Position numbers and translations under genes: made by a program
NCBI RefSeq assembly: GCF_001692445.1
Contig: NZ_MAQA01000021.1
Location: 1 to 64,000 of the forward strand
Reading direction: 5' to 3'
Length of the DNA stretch: 64,000 nucleotides
Origin: Oerskovia enterophila
Lineage (GTDB): Bacteria > Actinomycetota > Actinomycetes > Actinomycetales > Cellulomonadaceae
The notes under the pieces: model-generated
The model's input: only the letters and a program-made list of their open reading frames with translations
Databases searched by the model: none
Told to the model about the DNA's origin: nothing
Shown here: positions 54,725 through 62,713 of the stretch, piece by piece
How positions within the stretch are numbered: the stretch's first letter is position 1
Layout of the letters: the number at the start of each line of letters is the position of its first letter

Positions 54725-55987
54725 TCAGGTGTTCGCGGGAGGTGCAGGAGACGTCGACGTGCTCGACCCCGTCGTGACCGTGCCGCTCGAACCGTCGACC
54801 GTGACGATGCCGCCGTCGGGGATCGACGTGGTCGCTCCGGGGACGCCCAGGACCGCGGGGATGCGGCGCTCGCGGGCCACGATCGCCGCGTGCGACAGCA
54901 CGCCCCCGGTCTCGGTGACGACTCCCGCGGCGACGTGGAGCAGGGGAGTCCACGCGGGGTCGGTGAACGGGCAGACCAGGACGTCGCCCGGACGCACCCG
55001 CGAGAAGTCGGACGCGTCGCGGACGATCCGCGCGGGCCCGGTCGCCGCGCCACGACTTCCCGGGATGCCGGTCAGGACCCCGTTCCCCGGGTCCTGATCC
55101 GGCGGAGCGGGCGCCGGTGACCACGAAGGGAGGTCCGCAGTGACGGGCCGGGCCTGCAGGATCCAGAGAGTCTCCCCGGCCAGGGCCCACTCGACGTCCT
55201 GGGCCCCGCCGAGCGCCTCGACGACGCGCTGCCCCAGGTGGGTTAGCCGTCGGGTGGTCGCATCGTCGAGCACGGGGCGGTCCCGGTCGTCCGCGCCCAC
55301 CGGGGTCGCGACGACCCCCGGGCCCCTCCGGTCGAGCCGGGTCCCCTTGCGGCCGACGGTGAGCTCGACGGCACCGTCACCCCGGACCCGGTAGGAGTCC
55401 GGGGTGACCCTGCCCTCGACGACGCTGGGCCCGAGTCCCCACGAGGCCTCGATCTCGGTCGTGCCGCCCGGCGCGGCGGGGGCGAACAGGACCCCGGAGG
55501 CGTCGGCGTCCACGAGGCGCTGGACCAGGACTGCCATGGATGCGCCGTCGTCCGACGCGTCCTGCGCGCTGCCTCGGCGGTAGGCGGTCGCCCGCGGCGA
55601 GTGCAGCGAGGCCCAGCAGGTGCGCACGGCGTGCGCGACGGCGTCGGGACCCTGGACCGCGAGGAACGACTCGTGCTGCCCCGCGGCCGACGCGCGCGCC
55701 GTGTCCTCGCCTGCCGCCGACGAGCGCACGGCGACGGGCGGGTCGCCCAGCGCACGGAGCCCTCGTGCCAGCGCGTCGACCAGGGAAGTGGGGAGCGGGA
55801 CGCCGGCGTCCGACCGGCCGGGCTCAGCGGCGGGACGCCGGGCCACGAGCCCGTGCACGTCGAGCGGCACGCCGAAGGGGACGACGAACCCGTCGGGCAC
55901 CGCGAACCCCGCGCGCGCGAGCATCCCGAGCGTGCCTGCCTTGCCTCCGCACGTCTCCCGCTCCGCCTGTGCGAGGGGGATGATCAT
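54725..55987 (-). CDS. Short PEP-synthase-like protein (ATP-grasp plus swivelling-His domain)
   Basis: A 420-residue protein with the PEP/pyruvate-binding ATP-grasp domain (about 1-290: CGGKAGTLGMLARAGFAVPDG, VAVRSSAAGEDTARASAAGQ, DVEWALAGETLWILQARPV). Then comes the PEP-utilising mobile domain whose phospho-carrier His is His366 in GGVLSHAAIVARE. The C-terminal TIM barrel of true PEP synthase and the central substrate domain of rifampin phosphotransferase are missing, so the acceptor is unknown. ATG 55987 (GAAGG upstream) is preferred to TTG 56002. A perfect palindrome lies 13 bases ahead of it. Confidence 0.8.
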   Translation of the reverse strand: MIIPLAQAERETCGGKAGTLGMLARAGFAVPDGFVVPFGVPLDVHGLVARRPAAEPGRSDAGVPLPTSLVDALARGLRALGDPPVAVRSSAAGEDTARASAAGQHESFLAVQGPDAVAHAVRTCWASLHSPRATAYRRGSAQDASDDGASMAVLVQRLVDADASGVLFAPAAPGGTTEIEASWGLGPSVVEGRVTPDSYRVRGDGAVELTVGRKGTRLDRRGPGVVATPVGADDRDRPVLDDATTRRLTHLGQRVVEALGGAQDVEWALAGETLWILQARPVTADLPSWSPAPAPPDQDPGNGVLTGIPGSRGAATGPARIVRDASDFSRVRPGDVLVCPFTDPAWTPLLHVAAGVVTETGGVLSHAAIVARERRIPAVLGVPGATTSIPDGGIVTVDGSSGTVTTGSSTSTSPAPPANT

Positions 55988-55999
55988 CCGTACCGCCTT

Positions 56000-56026
56000 C
56001 AACAGATTGTTGACAACAATCTGTTG
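56000..56026. promoter_or_regulatory. Perfect 27-bp palindromic operator
   Basis: Arms CAACAGATTGTTG (56000-56012) and CAACAATCTGTTG (56014-56026) around a central A. It is strongly A/T-rich for this genome, lying in the 57-base gap between the divergent PEP-synthase-like gene and the HTH pair. Binding by one of the HTH proteins would block both promoters. Confidence 0.85.
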
Positions 56027-56044
56027 ATTGTGCAGGATCGTCGC

Positions 56045-56452
56045 ATGTCACGCAAGAAGGACCTGGGCAGCGCAGGGCACGAGACGGCGGGTGCCGACCA
56101 GGACCAGGCGCGCCGCGAGCACGACGCGCGCACCCACCTCCTAAGCCTCGGTGCGGACGCGCTCGCGGACCGCCCGTGGCAGCCTGCCCCCGTGCCGCCG
56201 TCGGCCGTGGACCTCGCGCGCTTCGCGCTCTGGCGCTCGTCCGAGCTGGCTCCGACCGACCTGCTCAGCGCGCTCGCGCTCCTGCCCGCGGCCCGGGCGG
56301 AGGTGGCCGGGCTCGAGGACGCGCTGCTGTTCACGGCCCGCAGCGCGGGACTGACCTGGGCCCAGATCGCCGACGCGATGGGATTCAACTCGCCGCAGGC
56401 GTGCCAGCAGCACTACCAGCGGCTCGCGGCCAAGCAGGAGGAGCGCACGTGA
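56045..56452 (+). CDS. Small HTH DNA-binding protein
   Basis: A 135-residue protein. A charged N-terminus precedes helical segments (FALWRSSELAPTDLLSALALLP) and a C-terminal helix-turn-helix, LLFTARSAGLTWAQIADAMGFNSPQACQQHYQRL. Similar sequences are found near PEP-synthase-like genes in actinobacteria, from memory. It is coupled by GTGA to the winged-helix gene that follows. Its start lies 18 bases after the palindrome, which it probably recognises. Confidence 0.78.
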   Translation: MSRKKDLGSAGHETAGADQDQARREHDARTHLLSLGADALADRPWQPAPVPPSAVDLARFALWRSSELAPTDLLSALALLPAARAEVAGLEDALLFTARSAGLTWAQIADAMGFNSPQACQQHYQRLAAKQEERT

Positions 56453-57084
56453 CCCAGGACTCGCCCGTCGACCTGCTCGTCCTGCACGCCGTGCGCGTGG
56501 TCGGGTTCGCCGACGTCCCGTCGCTCGCCCGCCGGTTCGGGACAGACCAGGACGAGACGGGGGAGCTGCTCGAGGACGCCGAGGCGCGCGGCTGGGTCCA
56601 GCGATCGGGCTTCGCGGGCCTCGCGGGGTGGTCGCTCACGGTCGCGGGGCGCGTCGAGAACGAGCGGCAGCTCGCGGCCGAGCTCACGCGCACGGGGCGC
56701 GCCGAGGACGTGCGGGAGGTCCACCGCGACTTCCTCCCGCTCAACGCGCGGTTGCAGCAGGCGTGCACGTCCTGGCAGCTGCGGCCCACGTCCGGCGACC
56801 GCCTCGCCGCCAACGACCACACCGACCCGGCGTGGGACGCCGAGGTGCTGGGCGAGCTCGCCGCGCTCGACCGCGCGCTCGCACCGCTCGTGCGACGGCT
56901 CGGCGACGTGCTCTCCCGGTTCTCGGGCTATGACGTGCGTTTCTCCGCCGCGCTCCACCGGGTGCAGGCGGGCGACGGCGGCTGGGTCGACCGCACCGAC
57001 GTCGAGTCGTGCCACCGGGTGTGGTTCGAGCTCCACGAGGACCTCGTCGCGACGCTCGGCGTCGACCGGGGCGCAGGGGTCTGA
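56449..57084 (+). CDS. Winged-helix regulator-like protein
   Basis: A 211-residue protein. An N-terminal winged helix is suggested by DLLVLHAVRVVGFADVPSLARRFG, ETGELLEDAEARGWVQRSGF and WSLTVAGRVENERQL. The C-terminal half is helical (LNARLQQACTSWQLRPT, then LALDRALAPLVRRLGDVLSRFSGY). GTG start overlaps the upstream stop. Together with the HTH protein it diverges from the PEP-synthase-like gene. Either could sense its substrate or product. Confidence 0.72.
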   Translation: MTQDSPVDLLVLHAVRVVGFADVPSLARRFGTDQDETGELLEDAEARGWVQRSGFAGLAGWSLTVAGRVENERQLAAELTRTGRAEDVREVHRDFLPLNARLQQACTSWQLRPTSGDRLAANDHTDPAWDAEVLGELAALDRALAPLVRRLGDVLSRFSGYDVRFSAALHRVQAGDGGWVDRTDVESCHRVWFELHEDLVATLGVDRGAGV

Positions 57085-57332
57085 GACGGCCGCGCGCCCC
57101 GCATGCCCGACCAGGTCACCCCGCCCCGCGCGGTCGGTCGAGCGGCGGTACGGCGGCCGGTCGGGGGGACCGCGGTGCGCGCCGCGTCCGTGACAGGACG
57201 GTCCTCTGACGACCGTAGACGGTGGTGGGGCGACTCGCAGTCCCCAGGGCTGCCCGGGCGCCCCAGAGGCCGGCGGTGCACGTGGAGCGCACGGTGGACG
57301 GATCCACATCGGTTTCACCGAGGAGGCTCGAG

Positions 57333-58292
57333 ATGTATCTGCACGTGCAGCGACTGATCAACGACATCGTGGCGGACGAACCCGACCCGGCGGCCGCGAA
57401 CGCCCTCCAGGAAGGCCTGGGTGGCCAGTTCGGCGAGATGCGGACGATGATGCAGTACCTGTTCCAGAGCATCAACTTCCGCGGCCCGACGGGCAAGCCG
57501 TACCGGGACCTGCTCCAGGGGATCGGGACCGAGGAGATCAGCCACGTCGAGCTGATCGGCACGACGATCGCTCGACTCCTCGACGGTTCACCGCGCTACA
57601 ACGGGAAGAAGACCGACCCCCTGGACACGCCCGGAGCCGGCGGGAAGACACCGCTCGACCTGGCCCTGGGGGAGGGCAACATCCATCACTACCTGGTCGC
57701 CGCTCAAGGTGCCCTGCCCGTCGACGCAGCCGGCAACCCGTGGAGCGGCAGCTACGTCTACAACTCGGGGAACCTCGTCCTGGACCTGCTCTACAACCTG
57801 ATGCTCGAGTCCACGGGACGTCTGCAGAAGTGCCGGATCTACGAGATGACCGACAACAAGACCGCCCGGTCGACGATCTCCTACCTGATCGTCAGGGATC
57901 AGGCGCACGAGAACGCCTATGCCCGGGCCCTCGAGACGCTGGGTGTCGACTGGGGCAAGCTGCTGCCCATACCCAAGACGAACGCTGAGAAGTTCCCCGA
58001 GGTCAAGAAGCTCGTCGACCTGGGGCTTCAGTCCAAGCAGTACACGTTCGACCTCGAGGGTGCCTCGGAGGCCGGGCGGATCTTCCAGGGGATGTCGCCC
58101 TCGAACGACGGGACGGAGCTCGACGCGACCGAGCAGGCCCCGCCCGGCGTGCCGTCGACCATCGCCCGGGAACGGTACGAGGAGTTCTCTCCCGGTCTCG
58201 ATCCCGAGCTCCTCGCGCTCATCCAGGCGACGGCCGACCTCGAGATGGCCACGGCTGCAGAACCCCTGTTCGCACCGACGAGCAGGGGCTAG
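57333..58292 (+). CDS. Manganese catalase
   Basis: A 319-residue non-heme dimanganese catalase that disproportionates hydrogen peroxide. Metal ligands fit the family: Glu35 (GGQFGEMRTMMQYLFQS), Glu68 and His71 (TEEISHVEL), then Glu in LMLESTGRLQK and His in RDQAHENAYARAL. ATG 57333 follows AGGAGG. A longer frame to 57222 would add a non-conserved leader. It is followed 120 bases later by dps, so both may answer to peroxide stress. Confidence 0.95.
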   Translation: MYLHVQRLINDIVADEPDPAAANALQEGLGGQFGEMRTMMQYLFQSINFRGPTGKPYRDLLQGIGTEEISHVELIGTTIARLLDGSPRYNGKKTDPLDTPGAGGKTPLDLALGEGNIHHYLVAAQGALPVDAAGNPWSGSYVYNSGNLVLDLLYNLMLESTGRLQKCRIYEMTDNKTARSTISYLIVRDQAHENAYARALETLGVDWGKLLPIPKTNAEKFPEVKKLVDLGLQSKQYTFDLEGASEAGRIFQGMSPSNDGTELDATEQAPPGVPSTIARERYEEFSPGLDPELLALIQATADLEMATAAEPLFAPTSRG

Positions 58293-58412
58293 TGCGGGTG
58301 ACGTGGCGCGTCTCACCACGGCTCGCGCTGCGAGGCCTCTGCCCCGCGGCCACGATGGAGGAAGCGCACTGCGCTGAAGGAAGCTGAAGGAACGAGCATC
58401 GAGGAGGACTAC

Positions 58413-58991
58413 ATGGCTGTCCGCAAGGAGCTGCCCGAGTACACCGTCCCGTCGCTGACCCTGGAGGACGGGGGGAAGGTCGCCGCGATCCTGCAGGGGC
58501 GTCTCCACGCGCTCAACGATCTGGCGCTGACGCTCAAGCACATCCACTGGAACGTGGTGGGTCCGCACTTCATCGCGGTCCACGAGATGATCGACCCGCA
58601 GGTCGATGCCGTTCGCGAGATGGTGGACAGCACGGCCGAGCGCATCGCCACGCTGGGCGTCCCGCCGCGCGGCACGCCGGGTGCGATCGTCGCCGAGCGC
58701 ACCTGGGAGGACTACAGCCTGGGCCGTGCGTCGACGATCGCCCATCTCGGTGCCCTCGACGAGGTCTACCGGGGCGTCATCGCCGACCACCGCCAGGCCG
58801 CCGCCGACACCGAGGACCTCGACACCGTGACCAACGACCTCCTGGTCGGTCACCTGCGCGACCTCGAGCTGTTCCACTGGTTCGTCCGCGCGCACCTCGA
58901 GTCCTCGGGTGGAGAGCTCTCGACCTCGGGCGCGACGACCGAGACCGGTGCCGCTCGCAAGGCGGAGGCCGCAGCCAAGAAGGAAGCCTGA
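58413..58991 (+). CDS. dps: Dps family ferritin-like DNA-protecting protein
   Basis: A 192-residue Dps. The ferroxidase ligands lie in LTLKHIHWNVVGPHFIAVHEMIDPQVD, and the four-helix fold ends near residue 165 (LRDLELFHWFVRAHLE). An Ala/Lys-rich tail (ARKAEAAAKKEA) could bind DNA. GAGGAGGAC precedes the ATG. A 10-base unit GCTGAAGGAA is repeated in tandem at 58373-58392. Dps oxidises iron with peroxide, complementing the manganese catalase upstream. Confidence 0.95.
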   Translation: MAVRKELPEYTVPSLTLEDGGKVAAILQGRLHALNDLALTLKHIHWNVVGPHFIAVHEMIDPQVDAVREMVDSTAERIATLGVPPRGTPGAIVAERTWEDYSLGRASTIAHLGALDEVYRGVIADHRQAAADTEDLDTVTNDLLVGHLRDLELFHWFVRAHLESSGGELSTSGATTETGAARKAEAAAKKEA

Positions 58992-58994
58992 CCG

Positions 58995-59043
58995 ACGACG
59001 CGCCGTCCCCCTGCTCGCACCTGCGGGCAGGGGGACGCGTCGT
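58995..59043 (+). terminator. Terminator after dps
   Basis: Inner stem GTCCCCCTGC (59005-59014) with 59027-59036, extended by ACGACGC with GCGTCGT after a small bulge. It closes the catalase-dps region ahead of the converging glycosyltransferase gene. Confidence 0.75.
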
Positions 59044-59113
59044 CCCTGGACCCGTGCGGTGGTGACGGGTCCGGTGCGTCCGGGAGGCGCCGTCGGCCCG
59101 GTACGCGGCCGAC

Positions 59114-59833
59114 TCAACCGACCCGAGATGCCGGCACGAGATCCTCCCGCAGGTGCCGCGCGTACCCGCCGGGAGTGCGACCCGTCGAGCGGCCCGACGT
59201 CAGGACGCAGCCCGCGTCCGAGGCGACGACACGGGCGCCCGCGAGCCGGGCGCGCTCCACCAGGCCCACGTCCTCGTGCTCGGCGACCCCCGGAAACCCG
59301 CCCGCCGCGAGATAGACGTCCGCGCGGATCCCCAGGTTGGCGCCGTGCACGTGCCCGTTCGCGTGGCCCGGGGCGTGGGTCGCGACCCATGCCTCGCGCT
59401 GCTCCGCAGAGAGGTCCGCGAAGTCCGGGCGCACCGTGCCGATCACCACGTCCGCGCCGTCCTCGGCCAGATCGAGCTGGTGGGTCAACCACGGTGCGGG
59501 GACAGCAGAGTCCGCATCGGTGCTGACGACCCAGGAGCCTGACCCACCCGGGCCCAGTCGCTCGAGCGCTGCGGCGACGCCCGAGGCGCGTGCTGCTCCG
59601 ACCCTGCGGTGGCACGTCTCGATCACGGTGAACGGTGCAGCTCTCGCGATCCTCGCCGAGCCGTCCGCGCAGTCGTCGAGGACGATCACGACCTCGACCC
59701 GGACCGTGGGCCGCGCGCTCCTCAACGCTCCGACGGCCACCCCCAGCGCGGCGAGGCACCGGGGCAGCAGCGATTCCTCGTCGTTCACCGGGACGACGAC
59801 GGCGAGCCCCGTCACCCGGTCCGCCGGGGTCAT
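59114..59833 (-). CDS. Family 2 glycosyltransferase
   Basis: A 239-residue GT-A enzyme. It shows LAVVVPVNDEESLLPRCLAAL, VIVLDDCADGSARIAR, the metal motif DADSAVP, ANLGIRADVYLAAGGFPGV and EHEDVGLVERARL. No membrane helix. ATG 59833 overlaps the stop of the PIG-L/methyltransferase fusion. With the acyl-CoA dehydrogenase-like gene it forms a compact three-gene operon that appears to build a modified sugar compound. Confidence 0.88.
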   Translation of the reverse strand: MTPADRVTGLAVVVPVNDEESLLPRCLAALGVAVGALRSARPTVRVEVVIVLDDCADGSARIARAAPFTVIETCHRRVGAARASGVAAALERLGPGGSGSWVVSTDADSAVPAPWLTHQLDLAEDGADVVIGTVRPDFADLSAEQREAWVATHAPGHANGHVHGANLGIRADVYLAAGGFPGVAEHEDVGLVERARLAGARVVASDAGCVLTSGRSTGRTPGGYARHLREDLVPASRVG

Positions 59834-61257
59834 GCGAGCCCCTCCGCGGTGGCCACGGACACGGCAGGGGGGCGGACGAGGACGTCGAGCACGAAGTCCT
59901 GCTCGAGGTGACGTGCGAGCCGGGCGAGACCAGGTCGGGCGGCCAGGGCGGCGTGCACCTCGTCCCCGCCGAGCGGGTACCCGGCGACCGGGTGCCGCCA
60001 GTGGCAGGCGACCAGCACGCCGTCGTCGCTCATGGACTCCAGGGCCCGGTCGATCACCGTTTCCAGGTCGGTTGCGCTGAAGTAGTAGCCGACCTCGGAG
60101 AGGACCACGAGGTCGAACCGCCCCGGGGGCCACTCTCGCGGCACCTCGAGGCGCAAGAGCTCCACGGCCTGCCCGAGACGCCTGCGGGCCGCGTCGAGCG
60201 GAGCCTGCGCGAGGTCGACACCCGTCATCCGGTCGCACCGGGCGGCCAGGGAGGCCGTCAGGACCCCGGTCGAGCAACCGATCTCCACCCCGGCCCGGAA
60301 GCGAGGCCGAGGCAGCGCGGCGAGCGTCAGATCCCGCTTCCTCCTCTCGTACCACCGGGTCTCGAACCCCCACGGATCGCTCCGCCCCCGGTAGAAGTCG
60401 TCGAAGAAGGCCACCGGAAGAGTCTCCGCCGTGGTCCTGGCGGCAGCCTGGCCGGGGGCAGCGCTCCGCGGCTCGTCCGCGACGAAGACCTCCACCTCAC
60501 GCTCGGAGCGCAGGAGCATCTCGGGGCCGACCACCGCGGCGTCTCGGGGGTCGGGCGAGAGGGGGCTCACCTGGGACCGGTACGCCGACACAGCCCGGGA
60601 CTTGGCGGCCCTCTCGTCCGGTGTGAGCGTCAGCCGTCTCATCGTCACCTGGTCGCTGACGTCATCGGGAGAGGCCCAGTGCCACCACCAGATCGGGTAC
60701 TCCACCAGCTGCGCATCCTGTTCCGCAGCGACCGCGGCCGCCACCTCGCCCGCGATGCGGTGGTCACGGTGTCCGTCCCCGCGCCACGGCGCGCACAGCA
60801 GCGGCCGGCCCGGTGGGGCCACGGTGGGCGCTCTGTCGCTCGGTCCGACCGAGACCAGGACCTTGCTCAGCTCCTGGTGCAGCGCGGCCCGATGCTCGCG
60901 CAGGCCGCCGTCGGGCAGGCCCAGGAAGCGCACGTCGGCGTCTGGTGCCATGCAGGCGACCGCCTCGACCAGCTCGAGGCGACGCCGTGCTGCGAGGTCC
61001 GCCGGAGAGTGGGTCGGGGAGCCGGGGTGCGACCCCTCGCCGTCCGTCGCGACGACCACGGTGACAGGAGTTCCTCGGCGCGAGGACCGTACCAGGAGGC
61101 CCGCGGCCCCGAGCGCCTCGTCGTCGGGGTGCGCAGCGAGCACGACGAGGTGCGGGGTGGCCGCGGACACCACGAGTGGGGGCAGACGGTCGAGGAACCC
61201 GCTGGCGCGCCACGCGGCCTCGGTGGTCCCGGCGTCCCGGTGGTCGAACCTCACCAC
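59830..61257 (-). CDS. PIG-L deacetylase fused to a SAM-dependent methyltransferase
   Basis: A 475-residue two-domain enzyme. The N-terminal half is a LmbE/PIG-L-type N-deacetylase with zinc ligands in AAHPDDEALGAAG (His43, Asp46) and GDGHRDHR (His163/His166). Relatives include MshB and Bca of mycothiol and bacillithiol synthesis. The C-terminal half (about 285-460) is a NodS-like class I methyltransferase, with SAM motif VEIGCSTGVLTASLA and VVLSEVGYYF. The likely work is deacetylating an amino sugar and methylating it or a nearby group. Starts at GTG 61257 or 61254, the latter overlapping the upstream stop. Confidence 0.88.
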   Translation of the reverse strand: MVRFDHRDAGTTEAAWRASGFLDRLPPLVVSAATPHLVVLAAHPDDEALGAAGLLVRSSRRGTPVTVVVATDGEGSHPGSPTHSPADLAARRRLELVEAVACMAPDADVRFLGLPDGGLREHRAALHQELSKVLVSVGPSDRAPTVAPPGRPLLCAPWRGDGHRDHRIAGEVAAAVAAEQDAQLVEYPIWWWHWASPDDVSDQVTMRRLTLTPDERAAKSRAVSAYRSQVSPLSPDPRDAAVVGPEMLLRSEREVEVFVADEPRSAAPGQAAARTTAETLPVAFFDDFYRGRSDPWGFETRWYERRKRDLTLAALPRPRFRAGVEIGCSTGVLTASLAARCDRMTGVDLAQAPLDAARRRLGQAVELLRLEVPREWPPGRFDLVVLSEVGYYFSATDLETVIDRALESMSDDGVLVACHWRHPVAGYPLGGDEVHAALAARPGLARLARHLEQDFVLDVLVRPPAVSVATAEGLA

Positions 61258-62405
61258 GGTGCGCTCGTGCGGGCGACGAGATCACGTCCGAGCGAGGCGT
61301 CGTCGCGCTCGGCATGGTGCTGGCGCACGTAGAGCGTGAGGTCGGCGAGCCGGCGCGCGTAGCCCTCGTCGACGGTCATCGGCCCTGGACCCAGAGCGTG
61401 GGAGCAGTGCTTCACCGTCTCGTCCACGGCCCGGACCACGACACCTCGCGCTCGACGGGCGAGCACCCCCGGCGCGAGGGCCTCGGTCGTGGCCTCGTCG
61501 ACGAGTCGGCTCACCTCTGCGAGCGAGGCCCGGGCGCCCGAGAGAGCGACGTCGACCGCGCCCAGGTGGGCGAGCGCGAGCTGATCAGGGTCTCGACGCT
61601 GCGTCGACGCGAAGAGCTCGCGTGCCAGGCCCACGGCCCCGCCCCACCAGCAGGCGGCGACACCGATGCCGCCCCACGCAAAGCCCGGCCGCTCGAGGTA
61701 CCACCCCGGGCCGCCGACAGGCACCGCGCGGGCCGCCCGCAGACGCACGGGCGCACTGACGATCTCCGGGAGCCCTCGAGCCACCCATGGTCCCGGGTCG
61801 GGGCTGACCTCCGGTGCCCGGAGGTCGAGGGCGAACAGCCGACGTCCGTCCCCGGCCCATGCGGTCACGAGTGCGTGGGAGAGGGAGTCGGCGAGCGAGC
61901 ACCACGGCTTGGTGCCGGTCAGCTGCCAGCCTTCGGTCGACCATGCCGCCTCGAGGCGTACCCCGGGCCCCTCGGCGGCGAAGACCCCCCAGGTGCTGTC
62001 CTCGTCGGCGCCGATCGAGGCCAGGTCGACGCCACCGGGGACCTGGGCAAGGATCGAGAGGGCGTCGAGGTGCGGCTCGAGCACGCGGGCCACCCCGACG
62101 TCCACCGCTGCGGTCGAGGCGAGCAGCTCCCAGGGCTCGAGCACCCCTGCGGTGCTGGCGACGGGGACGGTCCGCCCGACGCGGGCCGCCCAGGCGAGGG
62201 CCGGGCCGACGTCTCCCCGCAGGACGGGGACGTCGGCGAGTGCCGCCGTCAGTCGGAGAGCGCGCCCGGCGTCCGGGCGGGAGGGGTCGAGCACGACGGC
62301 GGTGGGCAGCGCCGTGGTGGGCAGTGCGGTCAAGGCGACTCCAGACGGGTTCGAGGTCTCCGCACCGTAGGCCGGGTCGCGACGGCTCGCACGCGGCAGG
62401 GACAT
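61251..62405 (-). CDS. Acyl-CoA dehydrogenase-like flavoprotein
   Basis: A 384-residue protein of the acyl-CoA dehydrogenase superfamily. The middle domain is seen in TEGWQLTGTKPWCSLADSLSHALV and GPGVRLEAAW, and the C-terminal helical part in AVDVALSGARASLAEVSRLV. The usual catalytic Glu is not obvious, so a non-standard oxidation (for example of an amine or sugar) or a lost activity is possible. First gene of the operon with the fusion enzyme and glycosyltransferase. ATG 62405 is chosen from the frame. Confidence 0.8.
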   Translation of the reverse strand: MSLPRASRRDPAYGAETSNPSGVALTALPTTALPTAVVLDPSRPDAGRALRLTAALADVPVLRGDVGPALAWAARVGRTVPVASTAGVLEPWELLASTAAVDVGVARVLEPHLDALSILAQVPGGVDLASIGADEDSTWGVFAAEGPGVRLEAAWSTEGWQLTGTKPWCSLADSLSHALVTAWAGDGRRLFALDLRAPEVSPDPGPWVARGLPEIVSAPVRLRAARAVPVGGPGWYLERPGFAWGGIGVAACWWGGAVGLARELFASTQRRDPDQLALAHLGAVDVALSGARASLAEVSRLVDEATTEALAPGVLARRARGVVVRAVDETVKHCSHALGPGPMTVDEGYARRLADLTLYVRQHHAERDDASLGRDLVARTSAPW

Positions 62406-62713
62406 GTCCTGCGTCGCCGAGGGGGCGACCTTGACACCCTGCCGTGTGTGAGCGCTAACATGCAGCAGACCGGACGGGGGAGATGCCCGGGGCAGGCCAC
62501 CATGCGCACGGCGCGCCGTCGGGTTGTCGGACGTTCATGCACGGGGCTCGAACGCTCCCGCACTGCACATCGCGGGCATGCCCGAGCCGCACGCTCGACC
62601 GGTCAGAGCTCGTGACCTGCACCAGCGGGACCTGCGAGCTCCCCGCAACGTCCGGCCCGTCAGCTGTCGACGGGCCGGTTCCGAACACTGTCGTTCGAAC
62701 GGAAGAGAGCACG
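62406..62713 (+). promoter_or_regulatory. Promoter and long leader of the GH127-type gene
   Basis: About 300 bases between divergent genes. TTGACA at 62431-62436 is a perfect -35. TAACAT at 62456-62461 is a plausible -10, though the 19-base spacing is long. The LacI-type operator overlaps the -10. The leader of roughly 240 bases carries no recognised element, and GGAAGAGAG is the ribosome binding site. Confidence 0.6.
62447..62460. promoter_or_regulatory. LacI-type operator upstream of the GH127-type gene
   Basis: TGTGAGCGCTAACA, a near-palindrome with AGCGCT core and one mismatched pair, typical of LacI-family sites that control polysaccharide-utilisation genes in actinobacteria. Its overlap with the -10 fits direct repression. 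The regulator is not in this window unless the LacI protein at 35389 acts here. Confidence 0.68.

Noticed and set aside
54725-55987. Rifampin phosphotransferase
   Set aside because: The protein is about half the length of known Rph enzymes and lacks the central rifampin-binding domain, so only the shared ATP-grasp and His domains are claimed.
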